From Monarcha castaneiventris obscurior (Eukaryota > Chordata > Aves > Passeriformes > Monarchidae), in assembly GCA_026261815.1 (NCBI GenBank), contig JAMPIT010000484.1:11692501-11756500 (forward strand): a stretch of 64,000 nt of DNA. The letters are read 5' to 3'. The notes beneath the pieces are model-generated. The model had not been told where the DNA came from, did no database searches, and saw nothing but the letters and a program-made list of their open reading frames with translations. A program made the position numbers and the translations under genes. Of the stretch, positions 39,490 through 50,250 are shown piece by piece (within the stretch, counting starts at the first letter, position 1; every line of letters begins with the position of its first letter).

Positions 39490-39685
39490 AGGATATCAAA
39501 GTGCTTGACAAAGGTGGGTAATTCTCACAGTGCCCTTTTTTTGCAGGGTGAGGTGCTGGCATGCAGAGACAGCGAGCGGTTTATCTGAGTAACAGAGTCG
39601 GTAGCAGAGGTAGTAATTAAAACTTTGGTCTCATGACACCCAACTCTGTACTGTAACCACTAGACAAACTGCCTCCCGGAACCGT
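39490..39685 (-). mobile_element. MIR-like SINE, fairly complete
   Basis: Motifs occur in the order expected for a reversed MIR: AAAGTGCTTGACAAAGGTGG (3' part), GCAGAGACAGCGAGCGG (core), CAGAGTCGGTAGCAGAGGTA, then TGTAACCACTAGACAAACTG (5' head with the reversed tRNA-like region). At about 195 bp it is the longest and best ordered MIR-type copy in the window. Confidence 0.65.
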
Positions 39686-41650
39686 ATCTCATCTCTATCT
39701 CCCTACATATGCACAATAAAGCCTTTGTAGTATATGCTGTACACTTGCTATTGATAGTTGTATCAGCTGAAAGATAATGCTCGCTCTTCTTACTGGCTGC
39801 AAGTGTGCTCCACACAGCCTCAATTATCTGAACATAATGGTGGAGAAGGGGAGAATTTTGGATAACTGAGGACTTCCAATAATTGAAGGGGTTTTCAGTG
39901 CAATTAAGAGACATGGTAGGAACACAGCAGGTTTTGGACAGCAGGTTCGGGTAGCTGGTGCCGCACTCTGCTGTCAGTCAGTAACCAACATGCTGCTGTT
40001 TCAGAGGTTTTCTCTTTTTCTGAACAGAGTTGTGGCTCTTCCTTGCTTTGTTTCAGACAAAAAAAGAAAAAAACCAAATGTATTTTAGATGTGCTGGTAT
40101 CCCTTTAAGTCTGATGAAGACTAACAGCTATCGTTTTGGTCAATGGGAAGCTGCTTATGGACATGGGTAGTTTAAAAACACTGATTGATTGATGTTAGGC
40201 AGCTTGTCTGGCAGTGGGGTGTGGGCTATGTGGGTGGCTCTAAACGACTGAAGAGATCAACTGAAAAATAATTTCCCCTGCATATGCCATAAACTCTGGG
40301 ATTTCAAGTATGACCCAGCTGTTAATGAGCTCCATACAAGCAAACAAATGGTCAGTTACTGTAGAGACGCATTCGTTTAGGGAGATAAAAACATGATCCG
40401 CAGGACCTGCTCATGGAGTGTCTGTGCACTGCACACTGACCTTCATGTGACAGAAATCTTGACTCGGTGACTTTATAATAAATTTCCCCATGCCACCTAG
40501 GCCAGCTGCACGTCACTGCCTGCACTCTCTGCAAGATAATTTATTTCTAAATGCAATAGCAGAAAAAGATGGGATAAAGTTTGCAAAGCGTATCACAAAG
40601 TGTTACTGGCCCTGTTCAGTTTTCATAGCACCATATGCTCTCACCGTGACTTGCTTTTTAAAACCAGCTCTGTCCTCTGCCTCACACCAGATGCAGGAAT
40701 TAAGAGCAGCCTTTACCCTTGCAGTGGTTATGAACTAACAGATTGGTGCAGGTAAGGCTGAAAGACCTTAAGGAAGGGAATAGACTTGGTTTGGTTTTTA
40801 TGAAATACAGTGTTGGGTAGAGGATGAGTGTTCAGCTCTGACTGGCCTCACAGTTCATCCTGAACTGCCTGTTCTGGGACTGAGGCAGTTATGTGCCCCC
40901 ATCAGAGAAGCACCCACACACATTCAGATTAGTACAAACCCCACAGTTTAGTTTATTTTTCTCAGCTATTACCTGAAAGACAGGATATGTTGACAGGCTG
41001 ATGTCTGACTTCTTTTTTGAAAAGATCGATCTAATCTTAGTTGCTTTAAATTATAATCTTAACTCTTACTTTGTAAGTTTTCATTGCCTGGTCTCATTAG
41101 CTACTTTAAGTGCCTGAAAAAAATATATATACTTTCTTGTATGCCTCAGTGTTTACCCCAATATGCATGTTTCTGCAGAGAGAACATGCATATTTATTAT
41201 CTTTAACACAGTCTGGATGCACACACATACATGATTCTCTTCCTACTTAGACATCAAATTATACACAATTTGTACATGTGTATTTACAAGGGCTCCAGTG
41301 GAAACAGGACTGACACCAACATTTTGTGCATTATTAGGAGGAACAAGTTCACCATTTAAAATGACTATATTTGGAAATCTGATTCTAAACTCTTGCTGGT
41401 TTAACTTAATTTTGTGGCTTTTCTCCAGATTTTCATAACCAGTGGAAGTGATGACAGGATTGAGAGGAGCACTTGCGCTCCTCGAAGGTGAGCGTTCGTG
41501 TGGACACACTTGTGTAAGGGACTGGGCAAGGGTGCTGCTTTCAGCCCATGGGAAAAATGACTACACCAAAGTGTGGGCTTCATAGGTCAATATATTTGTG
41601 CATTGCTGTTCTTTCTTTTCCTCCCACCACTTTGGTGGTCGAAAGTCCCA
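39686..41650. other. Unannotated noncoding sequence
   Basis: AT-leaning unique DNA without supported genes. An alternating AT/TATA tract occurs at about 41125-41135. Confidence 0.5.
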
Positions 41651-41655
41651 TCCCT

Positions 41656-41693
41656 CTTTTTTTTTATTTTTAATTTTAATTTTTTTTTTTTTT
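41656..41693. repeat. T-rich low-complexity tract
   Basis: Runs of T interrupted by single or double A. It directly precedes the CpG island and marks an abrupt change from AT-rich to GC-rich DNA. Confidence 0.85.
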
Positions 41694-41955
41694 AAATATC
41701 TAGTCAGCTGCTATTGTGGGAACCTCGTGCTCCCTCTTCTTTTCCCGCATTGTCTCCATCCCTTTTTGGAACCATACAGCACTGAGCAAAAGCACAAAGA
41801 GCCCGCGAAAAAGCCGGAGTTTTGTTTAACAGTTCCGACAGCGAAACTTTGCGGGAGCGGCGCTGGGAGAGCGGTGCCCTGAGCAGAGCTGCTCTCTCCA
41901 GCACGGCTTTGTCCGGCCTGCCGGGCCCAGCCGCGGGCATTCGGGGCGGTTTAGC

Positions 41956-42040
41956 AGCCGAGCCGGGCCGGGCCGGGCCGAGCCGAGCCGGGCCGAGCCG
42001 AGCCGAGCCGGGCCGGGGAGCCGAGCCGGGCCGGGCCGAG
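41956..42040. repeat. RGCCG pentamer tandem array
   Basis: Twelve perfect in-phase pentamers of AGCCG or GGCCG run from 41956 to 42015. A broken copy and about four more follow. Several GGG runs are closely spaced, so G-quadruplex formation on the plus strand is possible. Because five is not a multiple of three, all frames stay open, giving spurious Gly/Pro/Ala/Arg-rich frames. Confidence 0.9.
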
Positions 42041-42092
42041 CGTGTGCGCTGTGCAGCGGCCGGGCCGCGCTGCGGGAGCGGGACCCGGCACC

Positions 42093-42179
42093 GTGCGGGG
42101 TTTGCGCGGCGCGGCCCACAGAGGGCAGCAGCCGCCTGCGCTCGGCCCGCGCCCGGCCCGCGCCGCGCAAACCCCGCAC
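42093..42179. repeat. Perfect 22-bp inverted repeat
   Basis: The arm GTGCGGGGTTTGCGCGGCGC plus GG at 42093-42114 is exactly reverse-complementary to 42158-42179. The loop is 43 bases and contains a CTCF-like sequence. The right arm is also the start of the 11-bp C-rich array, so the left arm looks like an inverted copy of an array unit. Confidence 0.85.
42115..42131 (+). promoter_or_regulatory. CTCF-like motif
   Basis: CCCACAGAGGGCAGCAG matches the core of the CTCF consensus (CCASYAGRKGGCRS) at all but two positions, with the AGRKGGCRS part fully matched. It lies in the loop of the inverted repeat inside the CpG island. Occupancy is untested. Confidence 0.4.
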
Positions 42180-42330
42180 CGACCCCGCGCCAGGCCCGCA
42201 CCGACCCCGCGCAAACCCCGCACCGACCCCGTACCAAACCCGCGCCGCGGAAACCCCGCACCAAGCCCGCACCAACCCTGCGCAAACCCTGCACCGACCC
42301 CGCACCGACCCCGCACCGCGCAAACCGCCC
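42165..42330. repeat. 11-bp C-rich minisatellite
   Basis: About fourteen units alternate between CCCCGCACCGA-type and CCCCGCGCAAA-type sequences. The plus strand is strongly C-rich and the minus strand G-rich. An 11-base unit gives an 11-residue protein periodicity, rich in Pro, Arg, Thr and Ala on the plus strand, which explains the long frames here. Confidence 0.85.
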
Positions 42331-42411
42331 CGAGCCCTCTCAGCCCTGCTCCTCACAGCAACAGCCCCCTGCGGAAGGAGTTCTTTTGCGGTTGTTCTCT
42401 TTTTCTGTCTT

Positions 42412-42426
42412 TGTGTGTGTGTGTGT
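42412..42426. repeat. (TG)n microsatellite
   Basis: An uninterrupted TG run at the right edge of the CpG island, seen directly. Confidence 0.85.
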
Positions 42427-42427
42427 A

Positions 42428-43004
42428 TAACTGCAGTGCGGAGTGAGGAGGCTCTGGTGTGTTGTCCTAGGTAACTTTCCCCATAATTAAAAAAAAAACC
42501 CAAAACAAACCTAAAGATCTATTTAAAAGAAAAAAACAAGCAAACCAACAACCACTTAAATACCTAGCAACAGCATTGTGTTGCTTGTGCAAAAATACAC
42601 CCAAAGAACATCTGAGTAAGTATGTGTATAGAATATGTAAGTTCGTGTAAAAGCAGGTTTTGTTTGCGTGCGGGTCCATATGAAACCCAAGATGATATAT
42701 CATGTTATGCTCAGATCTTTGTTTCAAGATACAGCTATGGTACATTTCATGATGGAATATCTTTTATTTCATCACTTCTAACTTTGCTATTTTCAGCACA
42801 TACACACTTAGTATTAAAATCCCATGATTGTTACTTTTTCTAACTTTCTCTTTGCCTGTTAACAAGATTTTTTAAAAACCAAGCTAAACCAAAATCCTTT
42901 TAGATCTCGTGTGGATTTGTTACTCCGATGTTGATAGCATCAGTGGCCAGTTCTGAACTTTTCTGGCAAGTACAAGGGCGAGCTGCTTGCCTGGGTGAGT
43001 TTGC
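42428..43004. other. AT-rich noncoding sequence between GC-rich patches
   Basis: A-rich stretches (about 42487-42540, with AAACCC and AAACCAAC motifs) are followed by unique AT-rich DNA. No gene seen. Confidence 0.5.
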
Positions 43005-43100
43005 AGCCAAAGCCGCTGCTGCTGCCGCCGAAGCACCGACGGTGCCGCAGGAAGGACGGAGCAAATGGTTACAAACGAGCGCTGCTCCTCGGCTCCACAA
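43005..43100. promoter_or_regulatory. Small CpG cluster
   Basis: Around ten CpGs within less than 100 bases (GCCGCCGAAGCACCGACGGT and nearby). It lies about 0.6 kb from the main CpG island and may be an outlying part of it. No promoter motif is clear. Confidence 0.3.
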
Positions 43101-44280
43101 TTTTCTCTCCGTCTTAAATGCACTTTATTGCACCTTTCCCGCAGTTTGTTCTGAGGACAGCCACACTAATAATCCTTATCCAGCACGGAGGAATCCCCCT
43201 CCTGGCTCTCAGCTTGAAGCCGCGGCTGGCATTCTGCTGCTCTGATTTGTTGACTTTGATATTTTTAAATTATTCTTCCATACTCTCTCTTGCTCGTGTT
43301 GCTGGTGCAGCTCACCTCCAACCGCAGTCCGAGGCTGGCTAACAGTTGCTATAACGTAGCTTCAGCATTTCCTGTCCCCAGATTTTTAGGGCTGTGATAT
43401 CAGCAGAATACATGGCTTGTCGTTTCAGGGGGGGCTTTCGAACTGTGTGACAGCCGTGAAAGTGAAGAATCCATGAGAAAGGCTGTGTGTGTGTATGGTG
43501 CTGGGGGTGTTGGATATGGGCAGATTCTTTAATACACTGAAAATGGTATTTTTGATTTTTGGTGCACTGGAAGATTTTTGTTCTGTTTTTTTGATGATGG
43601 CTTGAACTATTCCCCAAACTGAAAGTAGTTGCTTTTCATGTATTTTGACAGCAGCCTCTAATAAATGGAAGTCCTTCCCAATGTTTAGAAAATCAGTGTA
43701 TTGAGTGCATGCTGAATAGCAAGAACAACTATTTTTGAAGTTGTTCTGCATTGAGGAGTATCAGTGTTTGATATGTTCAAACCAGTGCGTGCAATTCCTC
43801 ACGACTGTTACGTTCACTTTAAACAATGAGGTCTTTGCTCAGGAATAGTCCTGGGTTTGTTAGGGAATCAGTGCAATGCTGGCCCCCATCAATAAATGAA
43901 GTTTGCTTGTGGCAGGACCGATGGAGCCATTATATAAGAGGGAAGTCCATGTAAGTATTTGATTATTTTCTTAAGGGTTTCATTTGCTGGTTTTTAGGCA
44001 GAATAGTGTCACTTAGAGCAAGTATTCAATCTTTTTTTTTTTCCTCTACAAAAAATTAAACTCTGCAAACGACACTGAAAACTTAGCGCTGAACCTTGGT
44101 CTTTCAGGATTAGTTCCCATCAACTTCACTGACTTCATCCACAGGCGAAAAGGCCACAGGAGAAATCCCACACAGGAAAACATATTCTTTGCCCTGGAAA
44201 CCTTGTTATCTTATATGTTCCAGGTATGAACTGTTGGTTCATTCCTGATGCATGAAGGGCGAATTCCTGCTTTTCTTACT
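43101..44280. other. Unannotated noncoding sequence
   Basis: Unique DNA. Frames at 43339-43751 on the minus strand lack domains. A T-run lies near 44030-44042. Confidence 0.5.
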
Positions 44281-44284
44281 CTGA

Positions 44285-44365
44285 CAGGGTTTTGCCAGGG
44301 CAAATTTACTCCTGGCTTACACCATCTGTAACCTCAGTGGGAGCAAAATTCAGCCCTTTAGCTCT
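44285..44365. repeat. Ancient amniote interspersed repeat, fragment
   Basis: AAATTTACTCCTGGCTTACA, then CCATCTGTAACCTCAGTGGG and AGCAAAATTCAGCCC closely resembles the remembered 'GTTACTCCTGATTTACACCAGTGTAACTGAG...GAATCTGGCCC' repeat of sauropsids. Part of an earlier segment near 44110-44145 (CATCAACTTCACTGACTTCA) may belong to the same insertion. Confidence 0.4.
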
Positions 44366-44639
44366 AACGGGAGCCTGTTTGATCTCGTCCTTTATTGCCG
44401 AGTGGTATCAGAAAGGGAGCTGAGCACAGAAACGTGACTACCACCGAGCTGCTATTTGTTGCACTGCATTATCTGTACTATCCTTGTTATTCTAGAAACA
44501 TTTTTTTTCCCCCTGCCTGGAACATTTTGCTGCAGCAAATGAAGAAGGGGGGAAAAAAATTGAAGAGACCTTCATTTGGTGGCATAGAAAATTTGCATAA
44601 AATATCGCTCTAAGCATTGAAGGATCTTATTACATAGGG

Positions 44640-44830
44640 TTTTGATGATAATCTTTGTTGAAATAATATTTAACACATGCTGCACTTTTAATTAAGTATC
44701 TGAATAATCTCAAATTAATACCAGAGGTTTAAAAATAAGTTTTCATTTTAGTGAACTGTAACATAATAGCAAGCTGCATGGCAACCCCTTCCTTTACCCT
44801 TTGATTTAATTAAATGCCCTTCTGTGTGCT
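44640..44830. promoter_or_regulatory. AT-rich block with two TTAATTAA palindromes
   Basis: Perfect TTAATTAA palindromes occur at 44688-44695 and 44806-44813. TAAT and ATTA cores, AATATTTAACA and a GCATGGCAACC (RFX-half-site-like) lie in or between them. There is no coding potential and no transposon similarity. The arrangement fits a homeodomain-bound enhancer; conservation is untested. Confidence 0.3.
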
Positions 44831-45209
44831 TCTTCTCACTTCAGAAATGCACATAAAGAAATCAGACCCAGACATTTTATTTAGGATTTTGCCACTTTTC
44901 CTTATGTCTTTGCTAATTTATTTGCCCTGCTTCCTCTTGGGCTTTGATTAAGGTGTTTCTTTGGGGATCAGCTCGTCTGGGGCTTTGCAAACTGGTCTGC
45001 ATGTTTGAAAGGGGCAGTTGCAGCGTGTTGGGGTTTCGGTGGTGGTGGTGGCGACACGCAGGTCCCTGTTTGGAAGCAGCCAGCTGTGGCAGGGAAGTGC
45101 TGGGTCCTGTGCTGCACATGTCTGTGTGTGCCATGGGGAGGATGAACCGGGTAAATCCTGGGGCAGCTCACACAGCACAGTGACACTCTGGAGTGTGTTA
45201 TGCTCCTGG

Positions 45210-45420
45210 AGTTTGATTATAAGGTAAAAAGGAGCTTAACAGTGTAATGGCTTCGGACAGCAATCAAACCGTTGCAAATAAATCCACGTTTATTCTATTT
45301 ATTTTTGCAAATTAAAAAGGCCTGATCCAGCCAATTTGTTTGCCTTCCAGTAAGGCGTGCTTGACAATCACTGCTTCATTATTCCGTCTTCAGAAATTCC
45401 ACTAATGAAAGGAAGGGAAA
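45210..45420. promoter_or_regulatory. Possible conserved noncoding element
   Basis: Unique sequence with GCAATCAAACCGTTGCAAAT, CCACGTTTATTCTATTTATT and CCAGCCAATTTG motifs, suggestive of homeodomain, MYB, forkhead and CCAAT factors. The call rests on texture only. Confidence 0.22.
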
Positions 45421-45584
45421 ACAGCCCTTGCTTGGATCTGTGTCGGTGAAATTGTTTTGCTGGAGCCACTTTGCTGGGCGAGCGTGGGTGCCGGCTGGGG
45501 GGAGGCTGTTTGCTGCCTTTATGGAAACATGCTCCAGTTTGGGAGCGCGAGGATGTGAAGCAGGCTGGCTTTGAAGGCTTTCTG

Positions 45585-45760
45585 TTAGATTTCCCCCTTT
45601 ATCCCTTTCCATCTATCATTGTAAAGGAGACATATATAACCACTGCACTTTGTATATTAAGGGGAGCTGCCTGCTTTTTCCCTTTGCTGAGATAATGACA
45701 CTGAGGGTTGTTGACTGCTGTTATCTCTGATGACAGCCTTATCTGCATGGCTCTGATTCC
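45585..45760. promoter_or_regulatory. GATA-site cluster
   Basis: Three WGATAR sites lie within 55 bases: AGATAA at 45690-45695, and TTATCT at 45721-45726 and 45739-45744. The last is followed at once by GCATGG. Clustered GATA sites in both orientations are typical of GATA-factor enhancers. Three sites in 55 bp is more than expected by chance but proves nothing alone. Confidence 0.3.
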
Positions 45761-46334
45761 CACTCCCGGAGTCGGAGATATCCAGTCCTTCGGAAACTGA
45801 CCACTGCTCCCACTGCGGCCAGGCAGGCTAGAAAGCAAATACTTAGGGGTGACAGAGTTCTTGATCAGATGCACTGTTTGCTATGTTCACCTCTCCCACA
45901 ATACTGAAGGGAATATTGAAGGGAAACATTGAGGGTGAGAAGAAATGAGAGCCTCAAAATCAGGAGGGATAAAAGGCAAATGCCCCCAGCTCTCCTCAGA
46001 CAGCCTCTGCTGGGGACAGTTTTTGTTGATGACCAATTGTTGAATGGTGCTGGTGTGGGGCTCGGCTTCTCCGTGCCACAGAGACCCCTCACCAATGGAC
46101 CTGGGGATGATATTGACACAGCAGAGGGACTGTTACACCCTCCTGGCTGCACCAAGTCAGAATCCAGGAGTTTATTTTAATTCTTCTAAACATAATAATC
46201 TGCAGTTAATTGGCTAACATTGTGCCTCCAAGGTGCACAGTGCTGCTGTGGTTTGGCACGCTGCAGTCCTGTCCCTCGGAGATCTCAAAGCAAATTTCAA
46301 ATATTTGTGAATTTAGCCTCTTAACAGTCTTGAG

Positions 46335-46480
46335 AAATGCTCTCATTTTACTGCTGCAGAAAGTGAGATACAGAGATAGTGTGTGCACTTGACTGGGATC
46401 CCCCAGCTGCGTGTGCAGTCAGCCATGAAATCCAGGTCTCTGAGCACCTCCCTGGCACCCTGCTCATCAAACCCATCCAG
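46335..46480 (-). mobile_element. MIR-like SINE fragment
   Basis: ATTTTACTGCTGCAGAAAGT, then GAGATACAGAGATAG, then CAGTCAGCCATGAAATCCAG and GTCTCTGAGCACC fits the reversed MIR ('ATTTTACAGATGAGGAAACTGAGGCACAGAGA...GTCAGTGGCAGAG...CCCAGGTCTCTGACTCC'). Ends are approximate. Confidence 0.55.
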
Positions 46481-49400
46481 TCGCCCAAGTTTTACCATAA
46501 CAGCCCTTAAAAACAGATGACTGTTCCCATTTTCCAAAGCATGGGTTTCTGCAAGCCCTGCTGTACTAAAAGTACCTTTCAGGGTGGAAAAATTCCTAGT
46601 TAATTCCACCTTAAAGCAGCTCTGAGCAGGAGCTCATGGAGTAAACTGTGGAAGAGCCCAGAGATGCATGAGTTGAGTCAGAGATCCCTGCCCATACTCT
46701 GCCTCATCTTCCCTGCAAGATCATCTGCCCTTTCTTAAATACTGGGGGTTATTCAGAGCTCTTCTCCTCCCTGCCATGCCTTATAACACAAGCGTTTCCA
46801 TCTGAACACTTAGACCAATTTTATTGATATATGATCCAGCCCGTCTGTACCAACTGGCACCTCTGCTGCTGGTGCTCTGCCATCTGGGCTGCCCTGAGCT
46901 GCAGTTTGAGGCTTCCAAGGTGAACTATCAAGTCAGTGTTACTGAAAATACACATTGCTGAAGTATGCTGATGCTTTTCCCCCCCATTTAAAAAATGTAT
47001 TGTACTGAAAACTGATGCCTGGGGGGAGTGGAAATACTGCGTTTGCCCTAAAAGTATAAAGAGATGCTTATTTTTTCAGTGCTTCAGAAGAAAGCAAAGC
47101 ATTTTTTAGTACTGAAAAACAAATATTGATTAAAAACCAGAATTGGTACAGAGAAAATAATTTCATTTAATTTAAATTTTTTTCTTGGAAAGAAAGAAAA
47201 ATATAACTGAAAACTTTCTGTTCAAAATGCATTTTTATTTGAAAAGATGTTTTTTTCATGTAAGGAGGTTTTTTTTTCCCACTCCCAGTATGGTTTTGTG
47301 CAATGTAATGTGTGACCACCCAGGGCTCCTTCTGCACTTTCCCCATGGCTAACTTGAGGGGCTGTTTTCCTGAGACGTGCAAAACAGTACTGATCTACAA
47401 ATATTCAACTAAGAATGTAAGAAATCTGTCTAGGATATTATTAAATCAGCAGAAATTTCAGTTGCAGAGCTCAGTTCAGAATATTCTTAAACACAGTTTG
47501 AAGAGGAGCTTAGACATTGATAACTTGTCTGTTTTTTCCCCTCCAGTGCTTCCAGCTGGTCTAATAAAAGGGAAAACCTCACCCGGTGGATTTTGATTTG
47601 CTGTTGAATGTGAGAAGGAAATATTTCAAGTGAATAATACTTATTTTCTGAAGCTGCAAGTGACTGAAAGGGGTTAGGATGGGATCTCACTGTGGCAAAA
47701 TTGGGATTATAGACTTCAATATAACATTACCTTTTACCTGGGTCTGTCTAGGACTCTTGACTCAAACCTGCTGGCTCAAGGGCTTCAGAGACAGAGCCCA
47801 GGAGGGGCCCTAGACACTGAGGCCCTGGCTGCTGGCTCCCTTCTCATGTCACCAAGGCACCTCCTTCTGCATCACTCTCATCAGCTGTGCCAGTGTCACT
47901 GGGAGCGGAGCTGCACAGCGGGGCCTGCCTGAGCTGAGCCACCTGTAAGTAGTGCAAAACCCTGTGCTAAAGCCAGACATCATCTCTGCTGGGATTTTAA
48001 CCTGAGCTCACAGACAGAACAGTAATTTGATCATTCAAGCGGCACCGTTACGCAGCCCCGGTGATGATAAGGGTGGTTCAATTCCAGCATTTGCAGGAGG
48101 GAAACTTCTTCTGTTTCTGTGTTGTGACTCCCCCACCCAGCACATGCCATCCTTGACCACAAACGTGCTCATTTTCCTGTATCATTTCCAGCCACCCAGC
48201 ACAGCACCACTGTGGCTCCTCTCCCACGCCGCAGCCCCACCGTGGGAGGACGTCCCTGTGCGTTCTGGATCACAGTGGGAGCGGGTTTTGTGTGTTGGCA
48301 GGACTTCTCTGCAGCTGTGGGAATGTGTTCTGCCAGAAGCCCACATCTCCTGAGCATTAATTACACAGCCCCGTGTGCTCCTCTGTTCCCAGGTGGAAAA
48401 TGGAGATACCCTTCTTAACCCACACCATCACTTCAGTTCGCCACAGCTCACAAGGTGCTCCTGCATCCACAGAGGAGAGGCACTGGAGAAGTGACAAAGA
48501 TGATTAATAAGGAGGTTATTAACAAATGCTACAGGTCAAATTCCACACCAGTTCCCAAGTTTGTGCTTGACACGGAGGTCAGTCTCATGAACAACTCCCC
48601 ATGTGGCTGGGAGCTGGACTTGACCTTTGGATGTAAAGCCAGGATAGGCAAAAATTAGGTTAAATAGATTTGACCTGCACCTGATAGGAATGTTTCTGAG
48701 GGAGTGAGGTGCTTTCTGTGGTATTACTAGAGTGTAAAACCATCTCCCAGGCAAGTTATGAGGGACTGGTATAGTTGTGTTGCAAGATGGTTTATCTAAA
48801 CTTTCAGTATTTGAGGGGCTGTTGACAAACAAAGCTTTTGAATCTCTGACAGCTTGGGCAGACAGCAAACTGTGTACTTGCTGTGGGGGGAAAGCACTGC
48901 TCTTCTGGAGTGTGGTTTCCATTTAAACATTCGGAGAGTTCCTAGCTCTGGCCTGTGTTTATCTGTGCCAAGTGTGAATGGGAATTGGAAAAGGAGAAAG
49001 AGAGAATGGCTGCGTTTTAAAAAGCTAATTTAAAAGCAGGCGCAGTCTTCTGTAAAGATGATTCTGATTGTCCAGAGCTCTTTTAAAGGAACAAGGTTAA
49101 ATGCATTTTATTGAGAATATAGGATTAGACACACACACAAAATGAACAACATCTTCTTTATTTATTTCATACTTGTATAGCTAAGAGTGTAAGTCAGTCA
49201 ATTCCCGATGATTCAGGAATGCAAGGGGATTTTCTGTATTGTTTTTTATTTCATAAAGCTCTTTATCTCTGGCTCTGTATATTGGCTGTTTCTACAATGC
49301 CAGCAACCTCCCCCTGACCACCATCCTTATGTAACCAAAGAGGGAAGACGGGCATTGACTGGAAACAGGGCAATCAGTGGAAGCTACAGGTAAAATTCCT

Positions 49401-49735
49401 GTGAGTCTATTCCCATGTGCCCTGATTTACCAGTATAAACTGCCTCACATGGGAAAGGCTGATGCTCACACCGCTCTTCCACACAAGATGACCGAGGGTT
49501 TAAAACAACCCTATGAAGCAGGGAATCACAGTATTATTTACAAAGTGCTGATGTTTTGGCAAAAAACATGAACAGACCCAGTTCAAATTGACTGCAGTCT
49601 GTGTTCAAAGCCATGTCTGGAGCAGGACTGCATTTTCTTGTATATTTTTACTCTGTGATTTTTATCTTGGCTGTGTCTGTTCATTGCCATTGTAAAAGGA
49701 AGACATCATAATTTAAAGAAAAAGCGTGGGGAAGT
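46481..49735. other. Unannotated noncoding sequence
   Basis: No supported gene. A and T tracts occur at 46978-47280. A more GC-rich stretch at about 47780-48420 has no CpG island and no recognised frame. Confidence 0.5.
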
Positions 49736-49737
49736 GG

Positions 49738-49880
49738 GAATTTCTTTTTCATCAGCTTTACACTCAGGGAAACTGAGGCACAGAGAGGTCCTGAAGGTTT
49801 GTGAATGAAGAAAGCCTGTGAAGCAGTGGAGGATTTGGAAAGAGGGCCCAGGGCTCCCACATCATGGCACTGGCAGATGT
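49738..49880 (-). mobile_element. MIR-like SINE fragment
   Basis: TTTACACTCAGGGAAACTGA followed by GGCACAGAGAGGTCCTGAAG is close to the reversed MIR core ('TTTACAGATGAGGAAACTGAGGCACAGAGAGGT'). Eroded sequence follows to about 49880. This is the best-preserved core among the MIR copies here. Confidence 0.65.
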
Positions 49881-50208
49881 TCCCCATGCACAAGGATCAC
49901 CAGAGAGCAGCCCAAAGGTTCTTCACTTGATAGAGTTTGCCCACACACATCAGCAGCACACAGGAGCTAAGGGGAGGAAGAGAGTGTGCCTCATGAGTTA
50001 AGGTTTTGTAGCGTGGTCTCTGATGGAGCAGAATGTTCCAGACTTGGATCATTTCTCAGGAAAAAAAATGGCTGGAAGCAACTCATCTTAAAACTCCTTT
50101 TGGATGAGCACAGCCAAAAACTTCAAGGGCTCTCCTCGTGGGCTCTTGACAAAGAGAACTCCAGTCTCAACTACACATCAGTGTCCCATCAGTGGAGTCT
50201 CCTCCTTT

Positions 50209-50250
50209 AAAAAAAAAAAAAAAGAAAAGAAAAGAAAAAAATTTTAAAAT
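50209..50250. repeat. A-rich low-complexity tract
   Basis: A run of A followed by GAAAA units and ATTTTAAAATTAAT. No transposon body is recognisable upstream, so it is not called a retrotransposon tail. Confidence 0.8.

Larger units (their letters stand above)
41790..42400. promoter_or_regulatory. Strong CpG island, possible promoter
   Basis: About 600 bp of extreme GC and CpG density in an AT-leaning neighbourhood, with GC-box-like GGGGCGG at 41944. CpG islands of this kind usually mark vertebrate promoters. Much of it consists of two tandem arrays, listed separately. A donor-like CTAG|GTAACT at about 42470 could end a plus-strand noncoding first exon. No initiation codon with a convincing protein follows, and the long frames on both strands (about 200-225 codons) are explained by the repeats. 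It could be a lncRNA promoter, an alternative promoter, or an orphan island. Confidence 0.6.

Noticed and set aside
41822..42503. Long open frames of about 200-225 codons on both strands
   Set aside because: They are produced by the RGCCG and 11-bp tandem arrays, which lack stops in several frames. Products are low-complexity Arg/Pro/Ala/Gly with no domain.
44150..44185. Zinc-finger-linker-like 'ACAGGAGAAATCCCACACAGG'
   Set aside because: Only one partial linker is seen, with no Cys/His pairs at finger spacing in any frame.
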